Part shown: in pieces, positions 13,765 to 16,580 of the stretch
Layout of the letters: every line of letters starts with the position of its first letter
Position numbering within the stretch: position 1 is the stretch's first letter
Notes under the pieces: generated by a model
Database searches by the model: none
The model's input: only the letters and a program-made list of their open reading frames with translations
What the model was told of the DNA's origin: nothing
Assembly (NCBI GenBank): GCA_946479435.1
Contig: CAMLFX010000077.1
Coordinates: 1 to 16,580 of the forward strand
Reading direction: 5' to 3'
Origin: an uncultured Sphingobacteriales bacterium
GTDB lineage: Bacteria; Bacteroidota; Bacteroidia; Chitinophagales; Chitinophagaceae
Length of the DNA stretch: 16,580 nucleotides
Made by a program: the position numbers and the translations under genes

Positions 13765-15501
13765 TTATCTAACTCCATGCATCATACGTTTCAGTATAGG
13801 CGTTATTAGGAATAACACAACAGATGCAACACCACACAATACTACGAATACCATGAAGAATTCGTACAGGCTATGGATGGTGAAACCTGCAAATACAGGG
13901 TATTGTGTTACTATCTGGTGCTCGTTCAGCAGTTTCAATTGTTCAGGCGTTGCGGTTACTGTTTTCTCTAACACACCTTGCAGGTTGATACCCATTTTCT
14001 CGGCTTCCACATATTTATCGCCTGTTGGTGGCAGAATAGAACCTAGTGTACCAGCTAGTGCATAGCCTGATGCGTTTGACAGAAAGAATACGCCATATAG
14101 CAATGATGCAAATCGTTTAGGCGCCAATTTAGATACCAGCGACAAGCCAATTGGTGATAAACAAAGCTCACCACATGTTTGTATCAGATAAAGAAGTATC
14201 AACCATTTTACAGCCAGCAGGCCACTATTGCCCAGGTCTTTTACATTATTGGCAATGATAAAATAACTTAGTGCTATCAGCATTAAACCGAAGGCTTGTT
14301 TCATGGGCGAAATAGGCTCGGCGTTTTTCTTACGCAGATAATCCCAAAACATACTGAATGGAACTGCCAGTATTACTACGAATAACCCGTTAAAAATTTG
14401 CACCATTGAAGGTGGTATCTGTGTGCCCATAAAGCTGCGATCGGTCTGGTTATCGGCGATGAAGGTGAGTGAAGAACCTGCCTGCTCGAATGCTGCCCAG
14501 AAGAAGATAACAAAAAACGATACGATATAAATAACAAGGATACGCTGTGTTTCTACTTTCGTCAGCGAAGTATCGGAAAGGATGAGGCCAGCCAGTGTGA
14601 TACCGCTACCATATATGAATGAATATATCCAGTTTTGGCCAATTACAAAGTGGAATATTAGACCTAATACTATGAAAGCTACTACTGCTATACCTAAAGA
14701 CTTGTTAGAGAAATTAGCTTTTTGAGCTTCACCTTCTTCATAGTCACCCGCTTCGTTTTTAGAAGGAAGACCACCTATAGCACGTCCTTCAGGTGTTACT
14801 ACATATTTGTTTTTAAGTATGAAGAAAGTGATGGTACCCAACGTCATAGCTATAGACGCAGCAAGGAAGCCCCATTTAAAAGCGTGTATATCGCGTATGC
14901 CTGTACCTGCATCTTTCACATCGCCCAGTATAGGGCAAATAAACTGGCCTAGTAGTGCACCAACGTTAATACCCATGTAAAAGATAGTAAACGCCGAATC
15001 AAGCCTGCTTTTTTCTTGTTTGGGATACAAACTGCCCACCATGCTGGATATGTTGGGCTTAAAGAAGCCATTACCAAATATGATGATGCCCAATGCTACC
15101 CACATCATTATTTTGGCAGTATCCAGATTAGCATCGAATATACTGGCACTGGCAAAAAGGAATAGCTGGCCAATAGCCATTAATGTACCGCCCAGTATAA
15201 TACAGTTGCGGTTGCCCAAAAACCTATCGGAAACAAAACCACCCAACATAGGGGTTAAATAACAAAGGCCAAGAAATGCACCATATATAATGGATACATC
15301 GGCTTCCTTCATTAGTAAAGAGTTAACCAGAAATAAGGTAAGCAAGGCGCGCATGCCGTAGAAGTTGAAGCGCTCCCACATTTCTGTACCAAACAAAACC
15401 CACAGTCCCTTAGGGTGGCTTTTGGGGGCGTTCAATGCCATGTCATCTATTGGCTGGTCAAGCGTGGCTCCCAGTTCCTGGTCTTTGTGCGTATCAGACA
15501 T
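13765..15501 (-). CDS. POT/PTR2-family proton-dependent oligopeptide transporter, copy 2
   Basis: The 578-residue POT/PTR2 carrier has the same motifs as its neighbour: EMWERFNFYGMR (E40, E43, R44, R51), FGNGFFKPNISSMVG with lysine K148, FYMGINVGALLG, AAFEQAGSSLTFIAD in helix 7 and CGELCLSPIGLSLVSKLAP. It is longer than copy 1 by 54 residues. The extra length is an N-terminal extension of about 11 residues, a longer mid-loop with the acidic GDYEEGEAQK, and a soluble insert between the last two helices (about 493-540, PPTGDKYVEAEKMG and following). The two are ancient paralogues: signature helices align, but much of the rest differs. The gene is divergent from purD and followed by its own terminator, so it is probably monocistronic. 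A neighbour with related but different substrate range is the simplest reading. Confidence 0.92.
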   Translation of the reverse strand: MSDTHKDQELGATLDQPIDDMALNAPKSHPKGLWVLFGTEMWERFNFYGMRALLTLFLVNSLLMKEADVSIIYGAFLGLCYLTPMLGGFVSDRFLGNRNCIILGGTLMAIGQLFLFASASIFDANLDTAKIMMWVALGIIIFGNGFFKPNISSMVGSLYPKQEKSRLDSAFTIFYMGINVGALLGQFICPILGDVKDAGTGIRDIHAFKWGFLAASIAMTLGTITFFILKNKYVVTPEGRAIGGLPSKNEAGDYEEGEAQKANFSNKSLGIAVVAFIVLGLIFHFVIGQNWIYSFIYGSGITLAGLILSDTSLTKVETQRILVIYIVSFFVIFFWAAFEQAGSSLTFIADNQTDRSFMGTQIPPSMVQIFNGLFVVILAVPFSMFWDYLRKKNAEPISPMKQAFGLMLIALSYFIIANNVKDLGNSGLLAVKWLILLYLIQTCGELCLSPIGLSLVSKLAPKRFASLLYGVFFLSNASGYALAGTLGSILPPTGDKYVEAEKMGINLQGVLEKTVTATPEQLKLLNEHQIVTQYPVFAGFTIHSLYEFFMVFVVLCGVASVVLFLITPILKRMMHGVR

Positions 15502-15617
15502 ACTTAATGATTTGTTTTCTTAGTGGCGAAAGATAGTAAAAATATGTTCAGATGAAAGCCCTGTATACGTAAAATACCCCTGTCGGTGGTATTTTATGGC
15601 GCTATCTTAATATTGAA

Positions 15618-15625
15618 TACTTTTG
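15618..15625 (+). promoter_or_regulatory. Putative -7 box of the purD promoter
   Basis: TACTTTTG fits TAnnTTTG and lies 39 nt before the purD ATG. At the standard 19-nt spacing the -33 position holds ATG (15596-15598) rather than TTG, a one-base mismatch. I saw no PurR-type operator or purine riboswitch in the 163-nt divergent gap. Confidence 0.5.
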
Positions 15626-15664
15626 TACCCTCTTTTAACAAGTAATAGCTATAAAATAATTATA

Positions 15665-16580
15665 ATGAGTGCGTATAATATTCTTTTGTTAGGCTCCGGC
15701 GGACGTGAATCGGCCCTGGCATGGAAGCTAAGACAAAGTAAGTTTTGCAAAGAGCTGTTCATAGCGCCGGGCAATGCGGGTACTGCGCAATATGGTACCA
15801 ACCTCAATTTTACCCCTACCGATTTTGAAAGTATAAAGGATGCCTGCAAAGAATATAGTATAGATATTTTATTGCCCGGTGGTGAAGACGGGCTGGTAGC
15901 TGGTATATATGATTTTGTAAAGAACGATGCTGAACTGAAACATATAATAGTAGCAGGCCCGTCGAAAGAAGGCGCGCAATTGGAAGGGAGTAAAGCATTT
16001 TCGAAGAAATTCATGCAGCGCCACAATATACCTACCGCTGCCTATGCCGAATTTACCGAGGCAAATTTTGAAGAAGGTATCAGCTATCTGCAACAGCATA
16101 CATTACCGATAGTATTAAAAGCAGATGGTCTTGCAGCGGGTAAAGGTGTGGTGATAGCACAAACTACCGATGAAGCTATAGAGAGCTTTACTATGATGAT
16201 AAAAGAAGCGCAGTTTGGTGATGCAAGTAAGACTGTAGTTGTAGAACAATTTTTAGATGGGGTAGAGCTATCGGTATTTGTACTGAGTGATGGTGTTAAT
16301 TATTTATTACTGCCCGAAGCAAAAGATTACAAACGTATTGGTGAAGGAGATAACGGCCCTAACACTGGTGGTATGGGTGCTATATCGCCGGTACCGTTTG
16401 CTGATGATAAGTTTATGAAAATGGTGACAGACCGCATTATTAACCCTACTGTAAGGGGCCTTAAGAAAGAAAACATTACCTACCAGGGTTTTATATTCTT
16501 TGGGCTGATAAATGTAAAAGGTGAGCCTTTTGTAATAGAATATAACTGCCGTATGGGCGATCCTGAAACAGAAGTAGTAA
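15665..16580 (+). CDS. purD: Phosphoribosylamine-glycine ligase, 5' part (cut by window end)
   Basis: The frame stays open from ATG 15665 to the window end, giving 305 residues of a protein usually about 420-430 long. PurD is an ATP-grasp ligase that joins glycine to phosphoribosylamine in purine synthesis. Visible elements: the N-terminal Rossmann-type strand [17 protein letters not shown] (6-22); PGNAGT (35-40); [11 protein letters not shown]; the ATP-grasp lid [28 protein letters not shown]; the PurD hallmark [14 protein letters not shown]; and the metal-binding [13 protein letters not shown] at the edge. S16 occupies the place usually held by His in GGREHA of PurD. The gene is divergent from the POT transporter. 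Confidence 0.96.
   Translation, partial: MSAYNILLLGSGGRESALAWKLRQSKFCKELFIAPGNAGTAQYGTNLNFTPTDFESIKDACKEYSIDILLPGGEDGLVAGIYDFVKNDAELKHIIVAGPSKEGAQLEGSKAFSKKFMQRHNIPTAAYAEFTEANFEEGISYLQQHTLPIVLKADGLAAGKGVVIAQTTDEAIESFTMMIKEAQFGDASKTVVVEQFLDGVELSVFVLSDGVNYLLLPEAKDYKRIGEGDNGPNTGGMGAISPVPFADDKFMKMVTDRIINPTVRGLKKENITYQGFIFFGLINVKGEPFVIEYNCRMGDPETEVV

Overview
The window looks like an ordinary chromosomal stretch of a member of the Bacteroidota. Evidence for this is the exbB-exbD-exbD-tonB cluster with its long, phylum-style subunits, a secreted protein with a carboxypeptidase-regulatory-like (CNA-B-like) domain, the near absence of Shine-Dalgarno sequences, and several TAnnTTTG boxes of the Bacteroidota -33/-7 promoter type upstream of genes. 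Family level is uncertain; Chitinophagaceae or a relative is a guess from protein style only. I saw no mobile element, CRISPR array, rRNA or tRNA gene, and no hallmark of a defence or biosynthetic island.

Layout, left to right. (1) 45-1185 (+): a DUF4184-type membrane protein overlapping a GNAT acetyltransferase. This part looks more AT-rich than the rest. (2) 1222-1869 (-): an exported protein of unknown function, convergent with the acetyltransferase. (3) 2030-3124 (+): the Mrp/ApbC-type P-loop ATPase of Fe-S cluster trafficking, lacking the usual C-terminal CxxC. A strong bidirectional terminator separates it from (4) ppa and asnS on the minus strand (inorganic pyrophosphatase, then asparaginyl-tRNA synthetase). 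(5) 5567-8643 (+): the energy-transduction operon exbB, exbD1, exbD2, tonB, with a good promoter upstream and a hairpin terminator downstream. (6) 8909-11974 (+): an OmpH/Skp-like protein, an APC-superfamily amino-acid permease with a TTG start, and a stand-alone heptose-7-phosphate kinase (hldA/rfaE1-like). These are spaced by 29 nt and an 8-nt overlap, so they are probably cotranscribed, and they end at a long bidirectional terminator. (7) 12052-15501 (-): two tandem POT/PTR2 proton-coupled peptide transporters, each apparently its own unit because a hairpin terminator lies between them. (8) 15665 to the window end (+): purD, cut by the window edge, transcribed divergently from the second transporter.

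Functional links. Region 5 energises outer-membrane TonB-dependent receptors with the proton gradient. The OmpH-like protein and the heptose kinase both relate to envelope or LPS assembly. The two POT carriers and the APC permease would import small peptides and amino acids at the inner membrane. Pyrophosphatase removes the PPi made by reactions such as AsnRS. I did not find a convincing new system. The items worth a second look are small: the missing CxxC in Mrp, the TTG start of the permease, a perfect inverted repeat over the OmpH stop codon, an inverted repeat in the ppa/exbB intergenic region, a heptad repeat upstream of asnS, and the diverged tandem transporters.
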